A stretch of DNA of 64,000 nucleotides from an uncultured Prevotellaceae bacterium (GTDB taxonomy: Bacteria; Bacteroidota; Bacteroidia; Bacteroidales; Bacteroidaceae). A program made the translations under genes and the position numbers. Below the pieces are notes generated by a model. The model was given only the letters and a program-made list of their open reading frames with translations, ran no database searches and was not told the DNA's origin. Positions 54,078-63,171 of the stretch are shown piece by piece. The stretch is taken from positions 31,892 through 95,891 of the forward strand of contig CACYJV010000012.1 in assembly GCA_902774815.1 (NCBI GenBank), read 5' to 3'. Numbering within the stretch: the stretch's first letter is position 1; every line of letters starts with the position of its first letter.

Positions 54078-55247
54078 TTACTGGAAATCAGACCATGAAA
54101 TCGTTATAGATCTGACGGTATTACCATTCTTTTTCTTAAATATGTATTTGTATTTAAAATCATATTCTTCCATCGCAATCTTTACGACAGAAAATTGCTT
54201 CTCTGATTTCATTTCATTAATCATCTCATCCTTATGCTCTTTTGGGGATGATTGAGAAAGTGCATCTGCGATGAGATTTGTCGTTTGGTATTCAAAAACC
54301 ATGGCTCTGTCTTCTACATCATATGTAACAGAAGCCAGTTTAACACCTTCTGACACATATGTACCTGCTTTTGAATTCTCTAAAGCAGCCTCTTCGATCA
54401 TTTGCTGATTAAATTGCTCAAGTTCAATATCTTTCTCTGAAACTTCTTGAGAATCTTCCGAAGTCACATCCTCAATTGATTCTTCAATGCTTTTTTCTGA
54501 TGTTTGCGGATTAAATTTGGGAGTGGACTTGTTTGCCGCAAATAAGATTGCTATGACAAGAATTATTATAATTCCGAGAATAGCCAAAATTGTTTTCTTA
54601 TCACTATTGTTTGATTTATTCTCTTCATTCTTTTGAGATTCAGAAGATTGTTTCCCAATTTCCTCTCTTTGAGAAGAAGCATATGCCTGGTATACTCCAC
54701 TCCCTTGATATTCGAATAAATCTATATCATCCTTTATTTGGGTGGTGTTTTCTTCATCAAGAACCTCTATTACCTTTTCTTCAGCTTTAGGATCGTTTGA
54801 AACGTTCGTTGTATCATCTTGCTCCTCTTCATTCTGCATTAGTTCATCAATCTGTGCATTATATGACCTTTTGGGATCTGAGCCATATTGGTTTATTCCG
54901 TTAGAACCTTTTACAAATAATAAGTAGAAAACATAAAATGGTATTATTATGCCCCAACCACTTTCATTTGCATCATGCGCTCTTTTGATAGATTGAAATA
55001 TAAAAAGCATCCATAAGGTAGCTCCAAGGAACCATAAGAACCACCATTTGGGTTCATCTATATAAGTGCCCCGCTCCGCTTCTCTTATTATGAAAGTTAA
55101 GACAAAATATACTATAAAATCTATTCCATATTCCAACCTGCGTATCCTTCCATGCCAAGTCGGAAAAGACTTAAACATACCTTCTGAATTGTTCAGAACC
55201 TGTTCTTCGTATTGACCGTAGTTGTCTTTCAAATTATTCTTTGCCAT
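54078..55247 (-). CDS. DUF805 membrane protein with extra C-terminal domain
   Basis: The 389-residue protein starts with a DUF805 domain (~25-127): WHGRIRRLEYGIDF, several hydrophobic segments and IKRAHDANESGWG. An acidic linker (~130-215), one transmembrane helix (~219-237), another acidic stretch and a C-terminal globular domain (~295-389) follow. The architecture (membrane domain, acidic linker, helix, soluble domain) mirrors the neighbouring Sel1 protein. DUF805 proteins have no assigned function. Confidence 0.72.
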   Translation of the reverse strand: MAKNNLKDNYGQYEEQVLNNSEGMFKSFPTWHGRIRRLEYGIDFIVYFVLTFIIREAERGTYIDEPKWWFLWFLGATLWMLFIFQSIKRAHDANESGWGIIIPFYVFYLLFVKGSNGINQYGSDPKRSYNAQIDELMQNEEEQDDTTNVSNDPKAEEKVIEVLDEENTTQIKDDIDLFEYQGSGVYQAYASSQREEIGKQSSESQKNEENKSNNSDKKTILAILGIIIILVIAILFAANKSTPKFNPQTSEKSIEESIEDVTSEDSQEVSEKDIELEQFNQQMIEEAALENSKAGTYVSEGVKLASVTYDVEDRAMVFEYQTTNLIADALSQSSPKEHKDEMINEMKSEKQFSVVKIAMEEYDFKYKYIFKKKNGNTVRSITISWSDFQ

Positions 55248-55349
55248 ATTTCTACATTAATTTGTTCAAATAATAGTGTACAAATTATTAGAAAGGTAAA
55301 CATCATTCTTGGTTTTTTTTGCAAAAAATGTATTATTCCCAATTCATTC

Positions 55350-57812
55350 TTAGTCAATTATTACGAAACCGGCCCAATAATATGGCTCCTCATAAACTGA
55401 TTTAACCTGTTTTTGAGCATTCTTCAATGCGGTATGCCGATTCTGCCCAGAAAACAAATTATTATAGAAATACTTCATCAGCAAACAGGTTGCATTATCA
55501 GGAACTGTCCATAGACTCATGACAATAGATTTTACTCCTGCCTTCTTCAATCCTCTCTGAATTCCTATCACACCATCTATGTCATCTATTGCTCCTAAAC
55601 CAGTTTCACATGCTGACATGATTGCTATTTTTGTTCGAGAGAGTTCGAGATGGGAAATCTCTTCTGCTGTTAAAATTCCGTCCTCTACTCCTTTCGCTTG
55701 AAGATTATTATTCCAAGTATTATTTGCTCCAGAAAACAAGAGACCGCAATATAACAACGGTTGTTCCTTTTTTACTAATGACACATTAGGGAGGAAAAAA
55801 GTTCCCTTCACTTTATCAGGACGTTCGAGATAAAAGCCATGTGTTGCAACATGCAAGATATCTGTTGAATTACGATTCAAAGATTTAAAAGATTCTTCAT
55901 TGGCCTCAGATTGTCTAAGAAGCCGTGTGTCTATTTGATGAGCAGTTAAAATACTATCAACAGAAAATGCCTCAATAGCAGTTCCATATAAATGTCCCCA
56001 TTCCCCTCTGGAATTTATAGATCTTAAAACGAAATGTTTTCCTGGGGAGAACATTTTGTAACTGTGTGATTGGGCCATCATGGTTTCTGAATCAGTGTCA
56101 TAGTTTATGTCTCCATAAATAGTTGCATTTTTAAATGAGACGTTCGGCTTATTATTAAAGTCTGGTATTACTCCTGTCGTAGACAATTCTATAAGTTCAT
56201 ATATTTCCCCAAGTTGACTTTTATGATAAGGTATTGCATTGAAGTTGATGGTGTTAAGCGCACCTGTTGGTGAAAAGAACACACGACTTCCTTCAGAAAT
56301 ATGAGCGCTTAGTTTTTTCCACACAAAATTGTACAGTTCCTCGTTATCTTTATCATAAAGATGGTCTATGAAGGTCTCATATTCGAGATCTTTCTTATCT
56401 AGTATTTGTTCTAAAGAGTCTGCATCGCATAGTTCAATAAGCAAAGGACCATCCTGTCTATTTTTAATGAGGTAGACAGAGTACATAAACTTCCAATCTT
56501 CACCATTCCTTATCGGGATGCTTTGTTTAACAAACTCAAGGGCCACGTCGTTATCAGAGAGTGAAGATTTTACTTGCTCATATGTGGCGTTCATATTATT
56601 TACTCTCGAAGTGAGATTTGGTATATTTTCAAGAATATATTTTTCTGTTTTGTTTATTTTTTCCTTGATTGGACCAACAGAATCAGCAGGAGTTTCTTTA
56701 TTTGAAAGAAGATTCTTATATGATATTAATGCGTCGTATTGGTCAACAAGGGTTTGTTGCCCACATGTGGCAACAAGCTCCTTCACTAAACGATACGAAT
56801 TCAGTAGCATGTTCTTTGCATAGATGTTAACATTATATGCCGAAATAATAATCCTATTGTCTTTGGTTTTTGAAGCCGCCCAATTATTAAGACCGGTAAG
56901 GGCTTCTGCTTGATAATTCCAATACTCCTCTCTTTCGGATTCTGTGTAATATGTGAAAATATTGGATACATTATTTTTTGTCAATTCATTATAATCAAGC
57001 AAAAGTCTGTCCGTATCTGGTTCATTCTGTAGGATAGAAACGAATAGGAGATTCTGCAGAAATAATTCTTTGTCAAAAACATTATTGCACAAAGTAACTG
57101 CCTTGCGGAAATAATACTCTGCTTCAGAAATATTGTTTTTCTCTAAACACAGTATTCCATAATTGTTGGCCGCCATCGGGTAAATAAGATGCCGATCGCC
57201 TCCTTTAACAGACAGGATTTCTTTCCAAAGAGTCGCCGCCTGCTCAGTTTTCCCCATACTTTTATAAAGAGATGCTATCTGCTCTTTTAAGAACAACTCC
57301 TTATCTAAATTATTGTTTTGCTTTATTTGATTATACAATTCAACGGCTTCATCCAAGTACATTTTTGAGAATAAGAATTGGCCTCTTAGCTGGTATATTG
57401 TAGCTAAGGCAGAAAGAGTAAAAGTGTAGTTAAATCCATTGTCGCCCAACTGTTCAAATAGACTTTTTGCTTTTTTGAAGTGTAAAAATGCCTCATCATA
57501 GTTCTTAAGACTATAATAGATCAACCCCCTTGAATAATATAGATCTGGGTGCGTATTACTTTTTCCTTTCTGAGACAAGACTTTTTCCGTAGACGTTACA
57601 ACTCTCTCTGCTTCTGTAAACATCCCTAAAGATATATAAGCAGAAACAAGTTGAGTACTTGTTTCTAGATAATCATTTATAGGTAATTCTGATTGTGTTT
57701 CATAGGCAATCTTCTGGTTTAATAAAACCTTTATGCTATCATCTGCTTGCATTTGCCCGAAACATACAAGAAGAGAATGTAGCCCTGCTATGATCAAATA
57801 TAATCTTTTCAT
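55350..57812 (-). CDS. Exported TPR-CHAT peptidase
   Basis: The 820-residue protein has a signal peptide (MKRLYLIIAGLHSLLVCFGQ). TPR repeats fill ~25-270, a helical linker follows, and a CHAT (caspase-like) domain forms the C-terminal part (~520-820). The catalytic pair is His658 in HVATHGF and Cys735 in SACETGLGA. CHAT proteases include separase relatives and the Csx29 subunit of type III-E CRISPR. Its ATG overlaps the preceding TPR gene's stop by 4 bp, so the two are translationally coupled. The C-terminus ends with the conserved PYYWAGFVIID. Confidence 0.88.
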   Translation of the reverse strand: MKRLYLIIAGLHSLLVCFGQMQADDSIKVLLNQKIAYETQSELPINDYLETSTQLVSAYISLGMFTEAERVVTSTEKVLSQKGKSNTHPDLYYSRGLIYYSLKNYDEAFLHFKKAKSLFEQLGDNGFNYTFTLSALATIYQLRGQFLFSKMYLDEAVELYNQIKQNNNLDKELFLKEQIASLYKSMGKTEQAATLWKEILSVKGGDRHLIYPMAANNYGILCLEKNNISEAEYYFRKAVTLCNNVFDKELFLQNLLFVSILQNEPDTDRLLLDYNELTKNNVSNIFTYYTESEREEYWNYQAEALTGLNNWAASKTKDNRIIISAYNVNIYAKNMLLNSYRLVKELVATCGQQTLVDQYDALISYKNLLSNKETPADSVGPIKEKINKTEKYILENIPNLTSRVNNMNATYEQVKSSLSDNDVALEFVKQSIPIRNGEDWKFMYSVYLIKNRQDGPLLIELCDADSLEQILDKKDLEYETFIDHLYDKDNEELYNFVWKKLSAHISEGSRVFFSPTGALNTINFNAIPYHKSQLGEIYELIELSTTGVIPDFNNKPNVSFKNATIYGDINYDTDSETMMAQSHSYKMFSPGKHFVLRSINSRGEWGHLYGTAIEAFSVDSILTAHQIDTRLLRQSEANEESFKSLNRNSTDILHVATHGFYLERPDKVKGTFFLPNVSLVKKEQPLLYCGLLFSGANNTWNNNLQAKGVEDGILTAEEISHLELSRTKIAIMSACETGLGAIDDIDGVIGIQRGLKKAGVKSIVMSLWTVPDNATCLLMKYFYNNLFSGQNRHTALKNAQKQVKSVYEEPYYWAGFVIID

Positions 57813-59368
57813 CTCAGATGGTTTTTACATTCGTTGATTTTTGATTCAATTTCCTTTGATCTTGTTCCATGAATGACTTGATACAAATCGTTTGTACGTT
57901 TGTAGTATTCTATTGCTTTGGAATAATTGCCCTTGTTATGATAGATCACGGCTAAATTATTAAAATATTCCTGAATATTTTCAGGTCGGTTTCTGGCACC
58001 CTTCTCATAAATGGAAATGGCTCTTTTAAAAGATATCTCAGCTTTTTTGAAATCATTTAAAGCCATATATGTTATTCCAAGAAAGCAAAAAATATCTTCA
58101 TGTTCTATAGAATTGTTGCTGAAAAGTTTATTCGCATTTTTTTCCATTTGTCTTAAATGCTTAAGTGCATTAAGGTGATTGCCTGACTGCATATCTATGG
58201 AAGTTTTTATTGACAAACAGTTATAATATTCCTCAGAATAAGGAAGGAATAGCCCCTCTAAAACGTCTAGAGCCTTATATAATCTGTCTTGGTCATCCAA
58301 ATTCATATACGCGGTTACATAGTAAGAATAGATATTTTGTTTGGCTATGACAAGATCAGAGTCAGATTTCTCGCTACATGTATCGAGCAGCTTTTCGGCT
58401 TCTTTTAGGAAAAAGAGACTTTCTTCAAATTTATTACCCTCTATCAAAGAAAAGGCAGCAAAGCTATAAATATCAACAGCAGTATATCTATTGTCTTTTA
58501 TTGATTTGTAATATTCAGTTGCTTTAGGAATGAGTTCTATCAAGGCTTCCGTGTCACCTATGTTTCCATAAACTCTAACAAGCCTAATCCATATTAAGGC
58601 GGTTGACAACTTGTCAATTTGCCTGTTATTTTCAGCTATTTTTAGCGCTTTTTCATAAACTAATCTTGTCTCGTCAAGAATGTTTGCATCCTGGAGGGCA
58701 CTTCCCAGTCTTGATAAAAAAATAACATAGTCCCTTGTTTGACAGTATTGAGAGATCTTATATGCTTTTTCCAATTCAAGAAACTCTTCGATAGGCTTTT
58801 CAGGATGCGCTTGGGGATGATTTCTATAATACGTGTTGAAAGCATATGTTTGAACCTTTTGATGTATTTGATCACCTAATAAAGAATCCTTTCTAAATGC
58901 ATCCAATTCTAGCAATGTACGAAAAAGGTCGGCCGAAAGAGAATAGTCTTCAATAAAATCGCTTCCATAGACGATACCATGTCTTAGCGCTCTTTCAGCA
59001 TTATCAATATCATTTAGTTGGATGTAAGATTTGGCGAGATTATTTTGGGAATGAATATATAGACTGTCAATGATGCCCGAATGTAAGACGTGTTGGGATG
59101 CTTTTTCATAGTAAACTGTAGCTTTTTCGTAATTATTGGATTCATAGCAAAAATCACCGCACATCCTATAATAGCGTATTTTGCATAAATCGTCTGCAGC
59201 ATTCAAACTGTCAAAAGATATAACATTTACAAGATTATTGAATAATTCTCTGTCTCCATAGTCAAGACTCTTTTGCATCTCATCTAGTTGAGACGAGAGC
59301 CTTTCCTGAGCCCAGCAACAAGGAACTGCAAAGGCTAGTAGAATGATAATTAAAGCCTTTTTCTTCAT
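57809..59368 (-). CDS. Exported tetratricopeptide-repeat protein
   Basis: The 519-residue product has a signal peptide (MKKKALIIILLAFAVPCCWAQ). TPR units run to the end, for example YYEKASQHVLHSGI, ISFKRAISIYEKGARNRPEN and NYSKAIEYYKRTNDLYQVIH. There is no catalytic motif. It overlaps the CHAT gene by 4 bp and follows the FecR-like gene by 3 bp. It may be the substrate receptor or partner of the CHAT protein, whose own TPRs are similar. Confidence 0.8.
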   Translation of the reverse strand: MKKKALIIILLAFAVPCCWAQERLSSQLDEMQKSLDYGDRELFNNLVNVISFDSLNAADDLCKIRYYRMCGDFCYESNNYEKATVYYEKASQHVLHSGIIDSLYIHSQNNLAKSYIQLNDIDNAERALRHGIVYGSDFIEDYSLSADLFRTLLELDAFRKDSLLGDQIHQKVQTYAFNTYYRNHPQAHPEKPIEEFLELEKAYKISQYCQTRDYVIFLSRLGSALQDANILDETRLVYEKALKIAENNRQIDKLSTALIWIRLVRVYGNIGDTEALIELIPKATEYYKSIKDNRYTAVDIYSFAAFSLIEGNKFEESLFFLKEAEKLLDTCSEKSDSDLVIAKQNIYSYYVTAYMNLDDQDRLYKALDVLEGLFLPYSEEYYNCLSIKTSIDMQSGNHLNALKHLRQMEKNANKLFSNNSIEHEDIFCFLGITYMALNDFKKAEISFKRAISIYEKGARNRPENIQEYFNNLAVIYHNKGNYSKAIEYYKRTNDLYQVIHGTRSKEIESKINECKNHLR

Positions 59369-59371
59369 AAG

Positions 59372-59866
59372 TTAATCCTGTTGGAATAATATGTCTGTTT
59401 CCAATTTTTTGATAATCTCATTGATTGTATCAATGTATTGTTCCTCTTCTGTTGAAGCCTCACGTTGTTCACCACGTGATGTACTTGCTGTTCTTCGCAT
59501 ATATGTTGAATCATCTTTCATGTCTCCAAAGCATCTTTTCCCTAGATATTTAAAGAAATCTAGCGTACAATCAATAATCGAAGAATCATCCCTGGATTCC
59601 TTAACTACTAGAGATAATATTCCTCTATATGGTTTTTTTATAACACATATGCGTCTACCTTTCTCATCTTTAAGTATGAGACCGCAACGAGGAGGAACTG
59701 ATACAAAATCTTTAGGGGAAAGTTGGTCTTTTTCCTTTAGTCTGACTTCCTTTCCTTTTATTAAGATAGAAACTTCTCCCTTAATGTAAAAAACGGAATA
59801 CCTCCCTTTGGAGAATGACAGGGTGGCAATCAGCACAAAGATTGTAAATAATATTATTCTTTTCAT
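59372..59866 (-). CDS. FecR-like exported protein
   Basis: The 164-residue product has a signal peptide (MKRIILFTIFVLIATLSFSK). A beta-rich part follows (~20-85; YIKGEVSILIKGKEVRLKE and VPPRCGLILKDEKGRRICV), which resembles the FecR beta-domain. A polar tail (~120-164) is helical. Single FecR domains without the usual anti-sigma region are known next to CHASE2 and CHAT genes in other bacteria. It is 3 bp from the TPR gene and 6 bp from the CHASE2 gene. Confidence 0.5.
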   Translation of the reverse strand: MKRIILFTIFVLIATLSFSKGRYSVFYIKGEVSILIKGKEVRLKEKDQLSPKDFVSVPPRCGLILKDEKGRRICVIKKPYRGILSLVVKESRDDSSIIDCTLDFFKYLGKRCFGDMKDDSTYMRRTASTSRGEQREASTEEEQYIDTINEIIKKLETDILFQQD

Positions 59867-59872
59867 GACGTT

Positions 59873-61057
59873 CTACTTTTTAGAATGATAAATAGAATGC
59901 TTGAAGAACTTGAGATCTCTTTTCATAGAGAGAGAAGCTATTGATGCAGAATAAAGGATTTTCGTCTCAATAGTAATAGCGAGTATCGCAATAGCATATA
60001 GACCATTTATATAATAGTTGTAACTTCTCAATATCACATATGAGAACAACATAATTAAGATAAGCCATAGAACCGAAAAGATTTGTGGCAATAAACGAGA
60101 TTGTTTAATGAAGACATTTGTTGCCGTTGGTTTCCTATCAAGAGCCTTATCTGACCACACAAGAATGATGGCTAATAGGTAACACATGATAAGTCCAAAT
60201 AAGTAGTTTACAAAATTGCCTACTACATGAACTTTGGGCTTATTTAGCATGGAATGTAAAGTGTACGCATGCAGAAGCAAGCCTGATATTGCCCCCATTG
60301 GTGTATTAACTACGTCATCATTACTTCTTGCAGCTCCTACTAACACAAAATTATCCTGAATGTCTGAAAGTGTAAAATCCCTGGCATCAACTATTTTAAA
60401 AGTTGTCGAAGCAAAATCTATGGGTATATCATTATCTTCATCCACATCCAACATTCCAGACAATTTCAGCATCTCTGCAGTGAGAGAATAAACCTTTTGA
60501 TCTTTAAGCTTTTCAGATGCCTTATATACGCTTACAGCCTTTTGGTCAAAATTGTTCTTTATATTAGAGAAGCCTTCATTGACTTCTACAGAATCCACGA
60601 AAAAGGAATGCCTTGATGAATGAAAGGCATTATCATTAGACGAATAATCTTGAAGCTCGTAAACAAAAACTGTTTTGGGGGCTGTACTCTTGACTGCTTG
60701 TATGAGAATAGAGTCATCTTCAATAGTTCCACTTTCATCTTTATGATGGAAAAAAGAAAGATCTACGCCAACCATCTTAGGTCTACAAGAATCTAAATCG
60801 AGTAATAGTTTGGCGATATCCTTTCTTGAGTACAAGTCTGTCATATCCACTAATACTATATTAAAAGCCGTATCCTTGGATGTGCTATAATAATCAATTT
60901 TTGACAGCACATCAGAAAAAGCTCCCTTGTTCTGAGCAGATGGAGTTATTGCTGAGAAACTAGGCATAAATGCACTTATAAACCTCATGAAAACGAATGC
61001 AATTACCGTGATTATAATTACATCTATGTTCAATATGTTATTAATTATCTTTTTCAT
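59873..61057 (-). CDS. CHASE2-domain membrane sensor
   Basis: The 394-residue protein has an N-terminal transmembrane helix (~11-32), an extracytoplasmic CHASE2 domain (~45-275; with KMVGVDLSFFHHKDE, FVLVGAARSNDDVVNTPMG and LLLHAYTLHSMLN), and three closing transmembrane helices (~278-300, ~325-345, ~350-372). CHASE2 usually sits in front of cyclase, kinase or other output domains, none of which is present here. The signal would have to be passed on through a partner. It is tightly packed between the anti-sigma-like and FecR-like genes. Confidence 0.85.
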   Translation of the reverse strand: MKKIINNILNIDVIIITVIAFVFMRFISAFMPSFSAITPSAQNKGAFSDVLSKIDYYSTSKDTAFNIVLVDMTDLYSRKDIAKLLLDLDSCRPKMVGVDLSFFHHKDESGTIEDDSILIQAVKSTAPKTVFVYELQDYSSNDNAFHSSRHSFFVDSVEVNEGFSNIKNNFDQKAVSVYKASEKLKDQKVYSLTAEMLKLSGMLDVDEDNDIPIDFASTTFKIVDARDFTLSDIQDNFVLVGAARSNDDVVNTPMGAISGLLLHAYTLHSMLNKPKVHVVGNFVNYLFGLIMCYLLAIILVWSDKALDRKPTATNVFIKQSRLLPQIFSVLWLILIMLFSYVILRSYNYYINGLYAIAILAITIETKILYSASIASLSMKRDLKFFKHSIYHSKK

Positions 61058-61075
61058 ATTATAGTGATGTGTTGT

Positions 61076-61726
61076 TTAAAGGAAGGGGATTCCTTTTATT
61101 TTCTTTTTGAGGCTTAAAGCTATAGGTATATATGTTGAATCCGGGTATTTTGAAATGACATAATCGCATTCAGAAATTGCCGCTTTAAATCTATGTGATT
61201 TAACATATGCCAATGCAAGATACCAATGAATATCTACATCATAAAGAGATAAACAATAATCGTCTTTAGCTTTTTCTTTATATTCTTCTAACTTAGAGAT
61301 AATCTCAGAATCGTTTTTTACGCCGATTTCGTTAAAAGTCTTAAAGAGTTTTTCCTCTTCGATGGTTATAGGGTTTTCCCCTCTAACGTCTGAATTTGGT
61401 ATATAAGCAGAATAACAGTTCTTAAAAATTTGGTTTGACATATAGCTCTTTCCAAAGATGTTGACTCCAAATAAGACCAGAACTACTGCAGCCATTCCTA
61501 CAATCCATTTCCAAGAAGTAAATGCTTTTCTTGAATAGAGGGATTGCTCATATGAGGATTGACGCATTCTAGCCTTCCGGACCATTTTTGCAAAAAGCAT
61601 AGCCTGCTCTTTTAGGTCTGGGTCATTTGAGATAGCATCCCTCACTTCTTTCTGTTCTTCTAATGACAGCTCATCACAGAAATAGGAATCCAGTATATTG
61701 ATAATGTTATCTTTGTTAATCACCAT
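61076..61726 (-). CDS. Single-pass anti-sigma-like protein
   Basis: The 216-residue protein has an N-terminal cytoplasmic helical region (~1-70; LDSYFCDELSLEEQKEVRDA), similar in layout to anti-sigma domains, one transmembrane helix (~74-91) and a periplasmic TPR-like part (~110-216). It overlaps the sigma-factor gene by 11 bp, as cognate anti-sigma genes often do. It lacks the zinc HxxxCxxC motif. Its periplasmic half is a candidate target of the secreted proteases. Confidence 0.65.
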   Translation of the reverse strand: MVINKDNIINILDSYFCDELSLEEQKEVRDAISNDPDLKEQAMLFAKMVRKARMRQSSYEQSLYSRKAFTSWKWIVGMAAVVLVLFGVNIFGKSYMSNQIFKNCYSAYIPNSDVRGENPITIEEEKLFKTFNEIGVKNDSEIISKLEEYKEKAKDDYCLSLYDVDIHWYLALAYVKSHRFKAAISECDYVISKYPDSTYIPIALSLKKKIKGIPFL

Positions 61727-62282
61727 AAAATTTTGCCTTTAAGTCATGATATTTTTTGCGGAACAGAGCTATGCATCTATATTTTTCCGACTTAACCACA
61801 TTAGCATTTGCATATCCATACATGGAGGCTATTGCATTATTTGATAGATTGTCCCAATAATAGCCAAGAAAAATGTTATGGCATTTGGGAGAGATTTCTG
61901 TCATTACCATATCGACTATCTCATCAGTTGAGCAAATGTCATCCTGACCCAATCCAAATTCAGTAAGTTCGATGATCTCCTGAATGCGACTATCCAATAT
62001 ACTTTTATCTCGAAAAGGCTGGTCCCCAAAATCTAGTGAAACAAAAGGTTTGAGTTTTTTGATAGAGTTTATAGCCTTATGAGTACATATTCCTACAAAG
62101 TAAGTATATAAGGAACTTTTTAGATCTTGCAAATGGCCATCGCGATCTTTCTCATAAAGAGCTATAGAGGAATCTTGAAACACGTCCTCAATATCCTGAC
62201 GGGATAAGGCAGAATATCGGGAGGAAAGATAGTTAATAGTTCTTTCCTTATTACTTGTGATAAAAGATTCTAACTTACCCAT
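61716..62282 (-). CDS. ECF-type RNA polymerase sigma factor
   Basis: The 188-residue protein has region 2 (~15-75; RQDIEDVFQDSSIALYEKD and a YTYFVGICTHKAINSIKK helix, which contacts the -10 element) and a diverged region 4 (~125-180; NNAIASMYGYANANVVKSEK, helix-turn-helix). It directs RNA polymerase to its own set of promoters. It is preceded by the caspase gene (10 bp) and overlaps the anti-sigma-like gene. Confidence 0.88.
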   Translation of the reverse strand: MGKLESFITSNKERTINYLSSRYSALSRQDIEDVFQDSSIALYEKDRDGHLQDLKSSLYTYFVGICTHKAINSIKKLKPFVSLDFGDQPFRDKSILDSRIQEIIELTEFGLGQDDICSTDEIVDMVMTEISPKCHNIFLGYYWDNLSNNAIASMYGYANANVVKSEKYRCIALFRKKYHDLKAKFYGD

Positions 62283-62292
62283 TTCCTAACAA

Positions 62293-63171
62293 TTATTCGC
62301 TTGTTTCTACAACTAATGTTTGGTTACTATGCCATAGACCTTTGTTTCGTATAGAATTACGAACGTCATTTTCAAATTGCTTCCCGTCTAAAGATAACGG
62401 ATGCTCTTGGAGAGCATAATAGACATTCAGAGATAAAGATCCGTATCTTCTCCCATCTGGTAGTCTTATTTCTTTATTGGTTTCCCTGGCTTTGCAAGCT
62501 TCAATGCACAGAACAGGGCTTAGAAACTGTCCTACTGCGAGTTTATAGTGTCTCTTTTCAATGAGGGGAGGGGAATACTTTTTCCCTGAAGAGGAAAACC
62601 CTAGGCTTATTCCTCTTGCCCCTTCATCACCTCTTATCATCGTTCCTGCATGGCAGGCATCTATGGTAATATATAGATAGCCACGAGGCCCTATTTTCTT
62701 TCTTATTAAATTAACATAAAAATCAATCTCGTCATCTATGAGATGTAACTGCCCATAGTCTTTTTCCTTGTTGTATTTAATTCCCGCATCAATAGGGATT
62801 ATAGATTCGTCCCATTCATCATCTTCGTCCTTTGTTTTATTTAAGAGACCGTCTTCAACAGGTTGACCATGGGTTGAGAAATGCAAATATACAATGCTTC
62901 CTTTTTTTATATTGCGAGTGATTTTCCTAATAGCATTTACAATGTTCTCTTTGGTCGGGTTTTCTGAATCTGTGATGGAATCAATTCTAAACCCCTGCTT
63001 TTTGAGAACAGAAGCAATTAGGCTAACATCCTCTTTCCCATGAATATCGCTCCATGGGGAATTGGAGACACTACTATAGCGAGATATTCCAATTAATAGT
63101 GCTTGCTTGTCCTGTGCAATAATTACTTGCACTGTCATTATTAATAACAATATCACCATCAATTTTTTCAT
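62293..63171 (-). CDS. Secreted caspase-family (C14-like) peptidase
   Basis: The 292-residue product has a signal peptide (MKKLMVILLLIMTVQVIIAQ). It has the caspase dyad His101 in YLHFSTHGQ and Cys173 in ITIDACHAGT. DKQALLIGISRYSSV is the conserved first strand. Because it is exported, its targets are outside the cytoplasm. The ATG at 63171 is chosen from the signal peptide; a longer frame to 63306 has no signal peptide. It is the first gene of the minus-strand run. Between it and the transposase (63172-63347) no clear promoter is visible. Confidence 0.88.
   Translation of the reverse strand: MKKLMVILLLIMTVQVIIAQDKQALLIGISRYSSVSNSPWSDIHGKEDVSLIASVLKKQGFRIDSITDSENPTKENIVNAIRKITRNIKKGSIVYLHFSTHGQPVEDGLLNKTKDEDDEWDESIIPIDAGIKYNKEKDYGQLHLIDDEIDFYVNLIRKKIGPRGYLYITIDACHAGTMIRGDEGARGISLGFSSSGKKYSPPLIEKRHYKLAVGQFLSPVLCIEACKARETNKEIRLPDGRRYGSLSLNVYYALQEHPLSLDGKQFENDVRNSIRNKGLWHSNQTLVVETSE

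Noticed and set aside
57809-63171. Type III-E CRISPR (CHAT protease with sigma factor)
   Set aside because: The CHAT protein has a signal peptide, and there is no gRAMP/Cas7-11 or CRISPR array. Only the logic of protease plus sigma factor is similar.
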